NCBI GenBank assembly: GCA_946803715.1
Contig: CAMPET010000083.1
Location: 171,695-207,251, forward strand
Length of the DNA stretch: 35,557 bases
Direction: 5' to 3'
Source of the DNA: Beroe ovata
Taxonomy: Eukaryota > Ctenophora > Nuda > Beroida > Beroidae
Position numbers and translations under genes: made by a program. Below the pieces are notes generated by a model. It did no database searches. It was given only the letters and a program-made list of their open reading frames with translations, and was not told the DNA's origin. Of this stretch, positions 11,001 through 22,275 are shown piece by piece (positions within the stretch are counted from its first letter, which is position 1; each line of letters opens with the position of its first letter).

Positions 11001-13443
11001 TCATAACAGAGATGTACATAGTACATAGTACATAGTACATTGTACATTGTACACTCCCTATCCAGTTGAACTAATACACTATACAAAGAACATGACTAGT
11101 GGCGACCTGTCATATTGTCAATTTACCTGTGAGTGTAGTGTTGATACTGAGTATGAGATCACATAACATGTGAACTGTGTGGGGGGATAGCATGACGTGG
11201 ATACTGCCAACGTTACACTCCATATCCAGCTGAAAGAGGGGGGGGTGAGGGGTGCTGAGAGAGTGGGTGAGTGAGAGTTTAGAATTATTCTAGATATTGA
11301 CATCTAAACTCATGGAATTGATGAGTCAATCATACCTCAACATCCCATGTGATTATGTACCTGTACCAATCAATTATCCAATTACCCACGTCACACGTGT
11401 GACAAATCTCAACCAATCACAGCTCTGCAACAAATCCTCTCCCTACCTTGGGTCCTGGCAGCTGATCGTTTATCTTGAGGTGTATCTTGATCTCCTGCTC
11501 TCCGAGGAATTTGGCCACCACGTTGGGTTGAGGAGCGGGCGCCGGCTGTTCACGTTCATCCGGATCTACGTGGTGTCAAAAATGTGGTGTCAAAAATGTG
11601 GTGTCAAAAATAGTCTTAAACACACGAGCTCAATGATAAAATTATAGGTTGGTAGAACGAAGTAGAGTGCCGAAATCAATCACCTTGTTTCGCTAACTAT
11701 GCTCAGTCGAGAATGTTAATAGCTGTAAAATGGACAGCTTGCGGAGGGTACCACTCAAAAAACCGGCACTTACATTAGTCACCACTTCATCACAACAGTC
11801 AAAACGTACAGCTCACAACACAAACCGGTGTAGAAAGTGAAGCTGTAGCACGACTGTGACTCTGAAACTCGTAGCGATATTCCCGATAGTTGAATCACTT
11901 TGTGTGCTATGGAGGTGGGAATGAATGAGGAGGTGGTGTCAGTGTCAGTGCTGGTGTCCTTCTCACTCTCGTCAAAGTAGTTTATTCTGGGAGAGTATGA
12001 AATATTCTGGAAGAGGGAGGGAGGGTTGAAACTTTGAAAAGGGGAATAGATGATTACTATGAATGGGAGAAGTTTCGCGTGCTTTTGATGATTGATCATG
12101 ATGTTTTGTGGCTCAATTGTGTTTACCCTACCTCTCAATGACCAGCTCCAGCTTGGTATTGATATTGCTATCCCTGCTCTGCAGACAGACGGATGTGTTT
12201 AGGAAGGAGCACTTCACCCGAGACAGCACGCTCTCTATCATGTGAGCAAAGGCTTCAAGTCCCTCCAGTTTCGTGTCCACTTCTTCTTCCATGACGTGCT
12301 GAGCTAGTACCAGGCTGAAACATCGACCAGGGATGATAGTCCGCACCAAATTTGAGATTCGGATACGCAATTTTCGAACCTAATTTTCCCCGACTTAATC
12401 AATATCGTCCCTAAACCGAGACTAGAACAAGCACCTTGACGTCATATTCCTGACTGAATCCATCATGCTGGTGGTGGCCGTGGGACAGGTCTGCTTCGGC
12501 TGCACCGTTATCTCCAGACCCTCGACCTCCACGACAGTGCTGCTTGACACCAGTGTCTGCCATGGTACACCGACTGACACCCGCCTGAGGGGGGGAGTGT
12601 GATTAGCACTTGACACCACTCTCACTCTGACACCACTCTCACTCTGACACCACTCTCACTCTGACACCACTTTCACTCTGACACCACTTTCACACTTTCA
12701 CCCCGATACCACTTTCACTCTGACACCACTTTTCACTCTTTACTCTGACACCACTTCACTGACACCACTTTCACTTTGACACCACTTTCACTCTGACACA
12801 ACTCTCCACACTGACACCAATTAATTCTTGACACTTACACTCTGCCCACTGCCCAGTTCCCACACTGTCACCACTTACCCGATGAACCCCTCAGTGATCT
12901 CAAAGGGGAGGTTAAGCTGATCCAGAAGATCATTGAGGGTCTCCGTGTTAAGGGCCACGTTGTGTATTGTTCCTTTTCCTGCGTACAGTTCTATACTCAT
13001 TTGATCGAGTGAGAGTTTCTCTTCCAGATAGTGCCCGATGTAGTGCTGAGGGAGAGTAGGGTGAGATGGAGAAAGGGAAGAGAGATGGAGGGGAAGTGAG
13101 GAAAGATTGGGTGGGGAGAGATAGAGGGGAAAAAGTGAGGAGACATTTGGTGAGGAGACATTGGGTGAGGAATGAAAGCGAAGTGAGGACGGAAGCGACT
13201 GTGTGAAAGGGAAGAGAGAGGAAGAGAGGAGAGGAGAAAATAGAGGGAGAGAGAACGAGGAAATGAAGAAAAACAGATGACATCAAGTACACTTTTCAAA
13301 TGAGAGCAAAAGGGCAGTGGAAAAGATTGGGAGAAAAGCGGTTTTGAAGTTCAAAGGGGATTAAGAGCTGGAATATAGGTACTTACATGAAGGAGGAATC
13401 GACATAATCTCGTTTTAATGGAATCACTCCAAGGAAACCACAT
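8036..13443 (-). CDS. ATG2: ATG2 autophagy lipid-transfer protein, N-terminal third
   Basis: Sixteen minus-strand exons join in consistent phase: 13443-13387, 13045-12879, 12584-12435, 12314-12132, 11986-11826, 11565-11447, 11229-11127, 10951-10857, 10641-10528, 10318-10202, 10169-10104, 10049-9864, 9681-9604, 9309-9241, 8540-8373 and 8151-8036 (649 codons plus 2 bases). The start MWFPWSDSIKTRLCRFLL and the following HYIGHYLEEKLSLDQM are the chorein-type N-terminus of ATG2. Later matches to ATG2A are VSVGVPWQTL, LEGLEAFAHMIESVL, VIQLSGISLRV and NVGSIHVMLSPHTVHML. Known role: a rod-like tunnel that moves lipids from the ER to the growing autophagosome. Human ATG2 has about 1900-2100 residues, so roughly two thirds, including the WIPI-binding region, is absent. 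It ends in a good donor at 8035, close to the contig join at 7891. Introns are rich in TGACACCACT repeats. I give the family name because ATG2A and ATG2B cannot be told apart. Confidence 0.93.
8893..8908. other. perfect 16-base palindrome in ATG2 intron 14
   Basis: AAAACACGCGTGTTTT is its own reverse complement. GCGC-rich flanks extend the pairing imperfectly to about 8883-8913. It lies in a large intron with no exon nearby. Confidence 0.7.
9109..9238. repeat. TGACACCACT cluster, ATG2 intron 14
   Basis: Five or six copies of TTGACACCACTTTT-like units with irregular spacing lie just downstream (minus strand) of the exon at 9309-9241. Confidence 0.75.
10666..10845. repeat. TTGACACCACT minisatellite, ATG2 intron 8
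   Basis: Tandem TTGACACCACTTTT units with variable spacers. It is the allelic or duplicate counterpart of 7318-7475, with different unit order and spacers. Confidence 0.85.
11568..11606. repeat. GTGGTGTCAAAAAT triplet repeat, ATG2 intron 5
   Basis: Three direct copies of a 14-base unit abut the splice acceptor of the exon at 11565-11447. This is the TGACACCAC motif in the opposite orientation. Confidence 0.75.
12543..12860. repeat. CTGACACCACTCTCACT minisatellite, ATG2 intron 2
   Basis: About fifteen TGACACCACT units with 4-10 base CT-rich spacers. The first four are almost exact 15-base repeats. The array begins inside the upstream part of exon 12584-12435 (one motif is coding there) and fills most of the intron towards exon 2. 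Confidence 0.85.
13050..13275. repeat. polypurine tract in ATG2 intron 1
   Basis: About 225 bases are strongly biased to A and G on the + strand, so the transcribed intron is polypyrimidine, with internal GTGAGGAGACATT duplications. Open frames on the minus strand here (Ser/Leu/Pro-rich) reflect composition. Confidence 0.7.
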
Positions 13444-14558
13444 CTCTGGGAATGATATGTGCTTATCTCTTTCTGTCGTTCTTATCTCTCCGATATTCTT
13501 ACGTCCACAATGCTCTTATCGTGTCTACTGTCTCACTGCATCACATGACAAAAGTTCACCAGAAGTCGGGATTAATCTTCAAGTCTTCGCAATAAAATCA
13601 TGTGCTAGAGCGACAGGAGAGTGTGACAAGCTTGCAATACTTGAACAGGATTGGAAAATATCTCTAGGTTCGAATCTTGATTCCATCGAAACAATTTCAA
13701 GTAATGAAACAAGAATTGGAGGTAAATATCATTCTGAATACAGATGCAAAGTTCATTCAATGTATAAAGTTCATTCAATGATATCATATTTTGACATCCT
13801 GTTACATCAAGAATAACAGATGCTAGATAAATATAATGCCACACAGATGTACCATCTCTTAAACAGTGAATGCTGAGTTAACCAACATTCAACACAGGAT
13901 AAAATAAATAATGACAGTAAAGAAGGTAGAGTATCGGTGTATGAGAGTGAAATGCGAACAAGCGATGATATGAAGTGATTAATCATCAAATGAATGACGA
14001 TGCACACTACTAACAGCTTCAATTTAAGAATACAATCGCAAAAAACTGTTAAACTGCTTCATACATTTCATTACAGTTTCAAACTTCTGAAACTATATTA
14101 CGCTAATGATAACAAGTTATGATAACTAGAATATAAGTATTACCCCAGGTAAAATATGATATTTACAAAAATCATTGCTGATAGCATCCCTAGAGAATTC
14201 TATACGACCAAAAGTCAATCAGTAGTTTTTCCCCGGGCAGTCAATTTTAGGGGTGAAACTCGACTCAATGTCATTTAGCTAGTCTGATTCGTTAGTTTGT
14301 TGATTGGTCAACTTGACGTTTAGTAGTTAAGCCAGTCGGGAGCTGTAGGCTGGATGACAGGATACGTTTCTCTGATCACTGACAAATGAGAGAGAATGTG
14401 TCAATTAAAACATAGAAATTTGATCGAAGGAGCGAAACAACTACTACATCGCTCATATCACGAACGGTCATCGAAGTAAAAGTTTTCGCAACTACTGCGA
14501 AAGCGTTTGTAGCAACATTCAACTTTAAACATCAAACTTTCAAGAAGTTTATAAGGTT
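13444..14558. other. intergenic region between ATG2 start and TRPT1 end
   Basis: No exon is recognised. The side next to 13443 should hold the ATG2 promoter and 5' leader; the side next to 14558 holds the TRPT1 3' untranslated region. A 13-base direct repeat (AAAGTTCATTCAA type) occurs at about 13748-13780. Confidence 0.5.
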
Positions 14559-17312
14559 CTAACGTTCTTTGTGTCCCCTCAGATTGATGACAGATCGGAA
14601 GTATTCGGTTGGGATGTAGCCCTGATCGTTACCCGGACACAGAATCACGTTGTTACGGGACTTGAAGAATTTGTAACCGTCTGAGCGATGAAAAGAGCTA
14701 AAGAACTAGTTATGTCTGAGAAATAAGTAAAAGAGTCGAAACTGAACTTGGAGAGTTAGTTTAAAACGTTAAGTGATACGATTAACATTAAATCAGAAGA
14801 TTATCGTCGTCGGAACTTGGAAGGAAACTTCAAATCAAGGGATTTTGTCCTTCACTCACCCTTCATCGCCTTCTCCACGTCGATGTAGATTACAATCTGA
14901 CAATCAGACCTCATACCACTGATGACCTTGCTATCCGACCGGAGTCCCATCGCAAAATGGATGTGATTTCGACCCATTTTATGGAGCCCCTGGGTCCTGA
15001 TGGATTCCCACGCTTTCTCAAATGTTCCGTGGACTATTCCGGAAAGACCTTCGGGACTATGAACTTCTTCCAGTTCAAGTCCATGGACCTGGGAATAATG
15101 GGGTTTCAGGAAAACAATCGGGATGTCAGATTTACAACTACCGTCTACCTACTTCGGAGCAAATTCTGTTGGAAATTGTGGTGCTTACCTCAATAGAATG
15201 TCCCTGGTTTGCACACACCATCAAGTTCCCATCAAAATCTTTCAGAGTGAATCGCTTCTTGTCATTGTTCTCCACGATACCTCTGATCTCCGCCTTGGTC
15301 ACGTTCAGCTGTTTAAATCTCGGGGTGTTCAAGATCTCTTCCACTGAGAAGTAGCCTCCTGAAGGGAATTTATCGTGAGATAAGCCAACATAAAACGTGA
15401 GACATGTGTCATATGTTTCGTAATAACAGCAAGAATTGAAAACTCTGAACAGTATAAAATTACCGTGAAGCATCAGCAGTCCCTCAGCGCCATTCTGATG
15501 ACGGCATATCCCCGACAGCATCTTGGACACCTTAACCTCTCTCTGAGAAATAATTGAGGATAGAATGAGTAATGAGTATAGAGTAAAAATAGCCAACTTA
15601 TCCCGAAAATGCCGAGGAAATGAGAATGAAGAGAGATCAGCAGAGATCAGATGCGAGAGTTATCATTTATAACTGTGATTTGGTACTCACCGATTCTGAT
15701 CCACTATTCCTTGACCTTGGTTTTGAGTTAAACGGTTGCCGGTTCTTAGATGGAGAACTGTAAGACCTCTTTGGACTGAAACTTGTCCGAGAACTAGGGC
15801 TATCCCATGATGAATTCAGTCCTTTAGAGGGACTGTCTTGAGAGGAGTTAGGTGACCATCTGGCATGGTTGTCTTGAACTCGGGACTTTGAGGCTCTGCT
15901 GAATCCAGGAGGGGGAGTCTGAAGGGAGAACAGAGAGATTTACAACTCACAAAATATGCTTCTTGTGAGAGTTTGTTATATCGGGAAACTCAGATCATAA
16001 CCTAGCATACAAAAGATATGAAAAAGTTAAAAAGAGGTATTGAATGATGCTTCTTTCAGACAATCGAAATCAGGCTTCACATTTTTCTGCACAGCTTATA
16101 GCATACTGAATTATCCATGCCATCAGTTTAGATGCAATTAGTTTCCATGGCACAGGAGGCACTAGAATCATTTTATTTGGGCGGCACAAGTAAGCACAAT
16201 ACAGCAATACAATAGCTCCATTCACAGCATACAACTCACATTACTCATTAGTTTCTCAAACTCAAACTCAACCACTGCTTACAATTCTATTTGTGTTTCA
16301 TAGCTAGAAGGAAGCATCAATAAGATTCTCGGAATCATCATGTTAACTATATAATTACTAGAGTACTAACCAGGTGTGAATTGTGATTGTTAAGTTGGCT
16401 CAATGCTGGGATATTTGCTTTTGAATTCTCATTGTACTGACTGAGCTCGGCAAAAGTAGGAATTGTGAACACCTTCTGTTCAATATCATTCTTCAATCTG
16501 ACCACTCTATCAGTATTGGAGGTGGTAGTATTTGAAACACTCCTGCTGGTTTGAGGAGAAAGTGAGGTGTCCCATGGGGCATATTTGTCAACACCTGGAG
16601 GACTGATCAGTTCATGTGAGATGTTTTCAAGATATCCACTGCTATTCTTTGAGGCAATGGAGTATGATGAGTCATAGAAATCCTTTGCAGAGTGATTGTT
16701 GCTGTTCCGAAACTTGGAATAGAGTTTGACATGCTCATCATAACTGTTATTTTGATTCTGTTCAAAGAATTTTGCAGGGGACTGCTTATATGGACTTGAA
16801 CTGATTGGAAATGATGGCTGTTCAGTGCTTGAGGCTAATTGCTGAGCAATCTCCTGAAGCTCAGCATTATAGAAGTTGGGAGAGATATTATGCTTGGTTT
16901 TATCGATCACAATCCTCTCAGAGTAACTGACTCCATGGATTTCATCGGGGATTTCCTTTGACCTTAAAATTGATGATGGGTCTTCATAATAGTCAGAGGA
17001 TCTGTGCTTCTGTCTCTTTTGAAGTGGTGCTTGACAAGGTGGGGAAACATTGATGGCTTGGTTCTGACTAGATAGGTATGACTTGTTATCAATGTTAGCT
17101 TCATTACTGTTCTGTTCACAAGGGCTATTGAGATTCCAAGATTTTTCTTGGTGTTCCAAACAACTAGTCTCTTTCAAGTCTCTGGATGTTTTCTTCTCTC
17201 TTGATTTTCTCTTCAGTGGATGTAGAGGGGATTTTATGATCTTTCCGTTGGCTGATAGGACAGTTTTGTGGAAGTTATGAACATCTAATTCTTGCGGCTG
17301 ACTTGACTTCAT
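14559..17312 (-). CDS. TRPT1: tRNA 2'-phosphotransferase (Tpt1/KptA) with long disordered N-terminus
   Basis: Six exons join in phase: 17312-16371, 15918-15691, 15542-15464, 15358-15189, 15088-14860 and 14680-14559 (589 residues and stop). Residues 391-589 are the Tpt1 domain, which removes the splice-junction 2'-phosphate from tRNA using NAD. Landmarks are KMLSGICRH (R404, H405), EEILNTPRF, KKRFTL, CANQGHS (465-471), HGTF, NHIHFA, VISGMRSDCQI (R533), SRNNVILCPGN and a short tail. Of the four essential residues known from yeast Tpt1 (R23, H24, R71, R138), three are present; the third, normally the Arg of RA-N/T-QGHS, is Cys465. Residues 1-390 are Ser/Asn/Lys/Gln-rich, without a recognised domain, ending in an SP-rich patch (SPKRSYSSPSK). 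Human TRPT1 is about 250 residues and lacks this part. All junctions being phase-consistent supports one gene, but no transcript is seen. Confidence 0.88.
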
Positions 17313-18300
17313 CCTGAACAGTTATTTTTGATAGAACATTCACATGCAACAACAGCTTTGCTATGTTAGTAATATTGGCTACAATCAAGTATAGGTAATA
17401 ATATAAATGTAAGTATGGGATTTGTAAGAAATTTAGAATGCAATATGTGTGATAGACATTAAAACTCATAAGACATCAGCCTATCAAGCTGTATGCAGAC
17501 AATTATGCTTAAGCATGTAACACTGTAACAGCCCTGATTCAGAATGCAAAAAATTTCCATCAAAAACATACTGAAAATATATTTTTCGAATTTGAGCTGG
17601 AATTGAGATTGAATAGAAAAATAAATTAATTCATAATTCCATTTCTATGAAAGTTGTCTGCGCGCGGCACGTCAGATTATGAATATCAGATTTTAGCTTA
17701 CATCGGCCTCTGTTCTTTGTACGCTTGTATTGAATTGTCAATCGATGATAGACCCAGTATCGAGAATTTCGTTTCGCGCGCGCCACAAACTTAATCTCAA
17801 CGCCAAACGAGTTTTATGAAGATCTAATAGACGTTGACAACAAGACGCGCGGGCGTTTATCATATCATATCCATGTCATGTCCAAAACGCGCGCAACGCA
17901 ACGTGCAGCTGCAGCAGATAAGACAAAGCATGGCATATAAAATGAACAATTTAATCTGAAACTGATTAAATTTCGCGCGCGCCGCGCAGGTCAGCTATTA
18001 TCTGACATAGCTCAAATATTGAATATACCAAATTTTCAGGATGTCTAATTTTGGTTTTTATTAATTTCAAATTATCATATTCCATTGATTCATAGAATGA
18101 GGCAACTAGACCAAAGATTTCTCTCCGCAACATTAATTTCTATGCTGGCTTGCTTGATAGGATGATCTTTCAAATATTTTTCATGATATCAATGCATTTT
18201 GAACAAGATTTTTCATAAACCTCATTAAGCTTTTGTACAGCATCATGAATCGTATGTTTCAGTAGCTCAACAGGAAAATGAATTTATTCATGAAGCAGTG
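17313..18300. promoter_or_regulatory. divergent intergenic region, candidate bidirectional promoter
   Basis: 988 bases separate two divergent start codons (TRPT1 at 17312 on minus, coiled-coil gene at 18301 on plus). It carries isolated CGCG-rich patches at about 17660, 17773, 17846, 17886 and 17973 in AT-rich DNA, and a relic of the 9-base-target-duplication mini-transposon at 17735-17802. No TATA or initiator element is certain. Two short upstream reading frames precede the plus-strand start (from about 18247 and 18281). Confidence 0.45.
17735..17802 (+). mobile_element. relic of the TTGTC...GACAA mini-transposon
   Basis: The segment begins TTGTCAATCGATGATAGACC and continues through CGAGAATTTCGT, CGCGCGCG and CTTAATCTCA. 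This matches the left part of the element at 28796-28940 in the same order. The other end and a target duplication are not recognisable. Confidence 0.65.
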
Positions 18301-21300
18301 ATGACTAGTAGCCAAACTTGTGTGGACCTCTTCAATTTCAAAGAGTCTGGTTCAGGTAAAGACATCGATCATTTCTACCTGATACTCCAAAAAGTTTATA
18401 TCACTGATGAAATCTTTATTACACATCTTTGCAGGAACCAACGTTGATATTATTACAATTGAAGATGGGCAACAGGAAAACAACACTCTAATTGCAGACA
18501 GTAGAAACAGATCTTACAATAGAAACACATCTCCTTTCAGGGACAGGGTCCAAGAGAGGTTAGCATGGAATATGGGCTGATACTTATTATCAAATGAAGC
18601 TGTCTGTAATTAATGCTCTTATGAAAATTCACCCAGGTATAACCGTTCATTATCACCAACTGGATCACCACGTCTTAAACGAAGGTAGGTACAAATAATT
18701 GGACTTTCGGAATGTACCCTTAAGCTAAGTCCAATATATACCTCATATTACAACCCATCTGCTCTCTTTCCAGTACTGGAGGACATCCCCTGAGTCCAGT
18801 TCCCCGCAGTCTTTCCCCCACATCCCGAACACAGCCCCTCACTCCCCGCACTCCACACACGCCAAGAAGCGTGTCACCAGGAGTGCTGCAGAACAACCGA
18901 GCCAAAGCCAGCAATGTGTCAGTGTCGTCACCTAGACGAACATCGCCAAATAAGTCCTACAGCAGCGCTGGTAATCTATTTCTAGTAGAAGTGGCTCAAC
19001 TGAGAACTCAACGAAATTCAATAATAATTACTGGCACACAATTACCTTATAGGTTGCTTATCCTTTGATATCCAGCTTTCCGAACAGGTCTGAATAACTC
19101 CATGAACAACGAATCCATTGGCGATGAAGTGAGGCGACTCCGCTTTGAGAATCTGATCCTCCAGAGCAAGGTGGACACGTTGGAGGCTGAGAACAAGTCC
19201 CTGAAAGAGGTTAGTTTGACGGGGAAGTAAAGAGAATCTCATTTGAGAAGAGATTTTGTATATATCCCCCTTACAGTAGGAGGAATTAGAAAGTTTGACA
19301 TAAAGAATAAAATTAGGGAGTTCCACCAGATAGATATTTGCTGAAAAGTACTCAAAACCATATCATCAAATTCAACCACCCTTCTGTTGAATCAGTGCAT
19401 GTTAACACATTTTAAACCTGACTTTGGTCAGCCAATACATCCTCGCAATAAGCATGCGCCATGCTGTACTTGTGTTAGTAAACAATAATATGTACAAATC
19501 ACTCTGTGCCCTGTGACTCACATTTTTCTCTGCACAAATTCTCTATGTTCACTTTTTCTGCAAATGGCAAGCACACATCAATTTATGGAGGAGGATTGGT
19601 GGTCGCTGTATATCTCACACAAAACACATACAAACATACATACACACAACATCTCACACACAACACAAACATACAAACAAACAGACACACGCATATGTTG
19701 AATGATACACTCTTGATCACTTGCACGAGAAGATGATGTTAAAATTGTCGTGTACTACGATTAGATCAACTGAGAAAAGTTAATTGTTTTTTGAGGGGAG
19801 GAGAGGTAATTGTCGACATTTATCGCGACACAGATGTCAAGGACAGCAACCGCTGCACTCTGTCTCCCGTTGAAATTCCAAACAGATGAGATTAATGTGT
19901 GGCTACTATCAGTGTCCCTAGCTAGGTACTTTATATTTGTGTCTATGTTCTGTAGCATGCAGGGGTCACTTGCCAAAATTAAGTATCCTGTATCTTCATG
20001 TCAAGCACCATCATTAACTTGAGTACAGTCTGGATCGAGACACTTTCACGGAGAGAATTCTTCATCTCACTCTTGGATAGATGTGGAACATATTTCATTT
20101 TCTGGACACGACTTCTCAACTCGATATTGGCAACTATCCATACCTCAGGCAATTCAACCAACATAACCATTCCATTCCCAATACACTCACTCCTCACAGG
20201 TCACATGCTCCACATTTCCCATGTCACATGACCAAACAATGCGTCTCCCTGTTTCCTGTTGCCATGCCAACAGCCCTCAGCGGGGAACTGGCCCATTGTT
20301 ATCACTAATTAGGTAATGAGATAAGTACTATGTTCATAAGGAGATAATTAGAGGGGCAAGCCCCCTCTTACATACTCGCTCGTTATGCAAATTGGTTGAG
20401 GGGTAACGTCCTTAGGGGACAGGAAATGAGCATTGTCCGTGTATCCATGACAACAACAGTATGAAATCAGTTACTAAGAATTGGTTGCCATGGAAATAGC
20501 TAGGAAATATATTAAGATGAGATATTTCCCCATTAGCAAGATTGGTTGGTCGAAAGATTAGGGGGCAGGAATTTCATTGAACAGAATGGTTCGTGGTTTA
20601 TAGAGGGAACTGACATGTTGCGACAGAAAGCCTGGCATTTGGACTCATCTTCCGGAGGGAAATACAAATTATGTGATCGATGGGATATTATGATGTTATG
20701 AGATGTCTCTGGGTAGCGTTCCGTCAAAAATAATATTCGGAAAGGATAAGTGATATGATGAAGTCAGTGATTTGTGAAGTCGTCAAACTCAAAACTTTTC
20801 CTGAGCTCACTTAACACTGACAAGTCCGTGTTTTACATCAAAAATAATACGGGTTTTTGCTGAGGGAAACGTGTACCTACGATTCGCTCATGATACAACC
20901 TTCACGATTTTTATGAATTCTTTGGGTGGAATATCAAATAACGGCTGAAATGCACTTAATCTAATCATAATTAAGCTAATTCAAATCTAATCATGATCTA
21001 TAAAAGAGCTGCAAGTAGCAGATTATTGATACAGGGTATTATGAATTACTCACTTATACAATAATGTATTGCTTAGACTAAGTAACAATCTGAGGGGTAC
21101 GATATATTACAACTCAACACCCTGATGAGTTTTTAACATGGGACAAGTTGTGGTTGTCATGGTAACAGTGCTATACCTTGATGCAAGTAATGTTCACTGA
21201 ACAGTGAACACTATGCAGGTGTTGGACAGCCAAAATTTTAGGTCAATCCGATAATCGGTTCAAAAGTTAAGGGCCGCCAATATCTGCGAAAACTTGACAA

Positions 21301-22211
21301 TTGGAGTGAGCACTTGACGATAGCTTCCAAACGGATCGACCGATTAACTTGAACCTTCTACCATCGCTAGAGGACCATAAGAAACTCGGACAGCGAAAAT
21401 TTCATGACAATCCGACAATCGGTGCCCAAGTTAAAGGCCGACATAACCCCTTACCTGCGAAAACTTGACAATTTTAGTGAGCATTTGAGGATAGCTTCTA
21501 AACGGATTGACCGAACGAATTGAAACTTCTACTGTCGGTTGAGGACCATTAGAAACTCGGACAGCCAAAATTACAGGTCAATCCGATAATCGGTTCAAAA
21601 GTTAAGGGCCGCCATAACCCCTTATCTGCGAAAACTTGACATGTGGAGTGAGCACTTGAGGATAGCTTTTTAACGGATCGGGAGATTATCTTGAAACTTC
21701 TACCATCGCTAGAGGACCATTAGAAACTCGGACAGCCAAAATTTCATGTAAATCCGATAGTCGGTTCAAAAGTTAAGGGCCGCCATAACCCATTATCTGC
21801 GAAAACTTGACAATTGAAGTGACCACAACATCCTGATGTAGTAATAGCAAGCGATCTACCTCACAAACGGATAGGCTAGAAACCGAATTAAGAAACGAAC
21901 TGGACGTTCACACTTATCTCTTATTCTCAGATGCAACCTAAAGCCTCACAATCTTAGATCACCTCCTCGCTCTTGTTCACTCATGGTTCACAATGAAATC
22001 CTCCGCAAACTCACTCCGCGAACGGACAAACGGAATGATAAAGCAGTAACACACTCCCACATATTTTCAGATTGCAGCTAAACCTAGTCCAGTTACATCA
22101 ACCGACAATCGAATCCTATCTCGACAAGTTACACAGCTAACCCAGGATCTGAACACGGCAGCCAGGCAGATTGACAAGCTAAAGAAGGATAATGATGACC
22201 TTACCTCACAG
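18301..22211 (+). CDS. uncharacterised Ser/Pro-rich coiled-coil protein, 5' exons
   Basis: Six exons join in phase: 18301-18355, 18435-18558, 18637-18684, 18774-18970, 19076-19209 and 22071-22211 (233 codons, still open at a good donor). I do not recognise the family. Residues 1-140 are basic and rich in SP and TP sites (PLSPVPRSLSPTS, PLTPRTPHTPRSVSP), as in disordered, kinase-regulated regions. Exon 5 then gives a heptad-like stretch (IGDEVRRLRFENLILQSK, then VDTLEAENKSLKE), and exon 6 a second (ILSRQVTQLTQDLNTAARQI, then DKLKKDNDDL), so a coiled coil is likely. The start at 18301 is the first ATG that opens into exon 2; two upstream ATGs close within a few codons. The 2.9-kb intron before exon 6 is full of repeats. 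Later exons were not found in the repeat-rich DNA that follows. Confidence 0.7.
19210..22070. other. 2.9-kb intron of the coiled-coil gene
   Basis: No exon is convincing here. It contains a CA/ACAAACATA-type simple repeat at about 19618-19692, a small hairpin (GAGGGGCAAGCCCCCTC at about 20351) and the 171-base tandem repeat at 21221-21830. Other exons of the gene could be hidden, but the flanking exons already join in phase 0. Confidence 0.5.
21221..21830. repeat. tandem repeat, unit 164-171 bases, about 3.6 copies
   Basis: The word GGACAGC recurs at 21224, 21388, 21559 and 21730 (spacing 164, 171, 171). Each is followed by AATCCGATAATCGGTTC-like and AGTTAAGGGCCG-like sequence and GCGAAAACTTGACA. 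A single partial unit lies at 7892. Confidence 0.9.
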
Positions 22212-22275
22212 GTATGTGTGTGTGTGTTTGTGTGTGTGTGTGTCTGTATGCGCGTTTGTCTGTGTGTATGCGTTT
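22212..22275. repeat. TG microsatellite at the donor of exon 6
   Basis: An interrupted TG run begins directly at the GTATGTGTG splice donor of the coiled-coil gene. Confidence 0.8.

Noticed and set aside
12600-12800. CRISPR-like spacing of TGACACCACT units
   Set aside because: Spacers are 4-10 bases and themselves repetitive, and the host is a eukaryote. It is an intronic minisatellite.
12543-12860. T-box or nuclear-receptor sites as the meaning of TGACACC
   Set aside because: The core differs from the T-box half-site (TCACACC) at a key base, and no other evidence supports binding.
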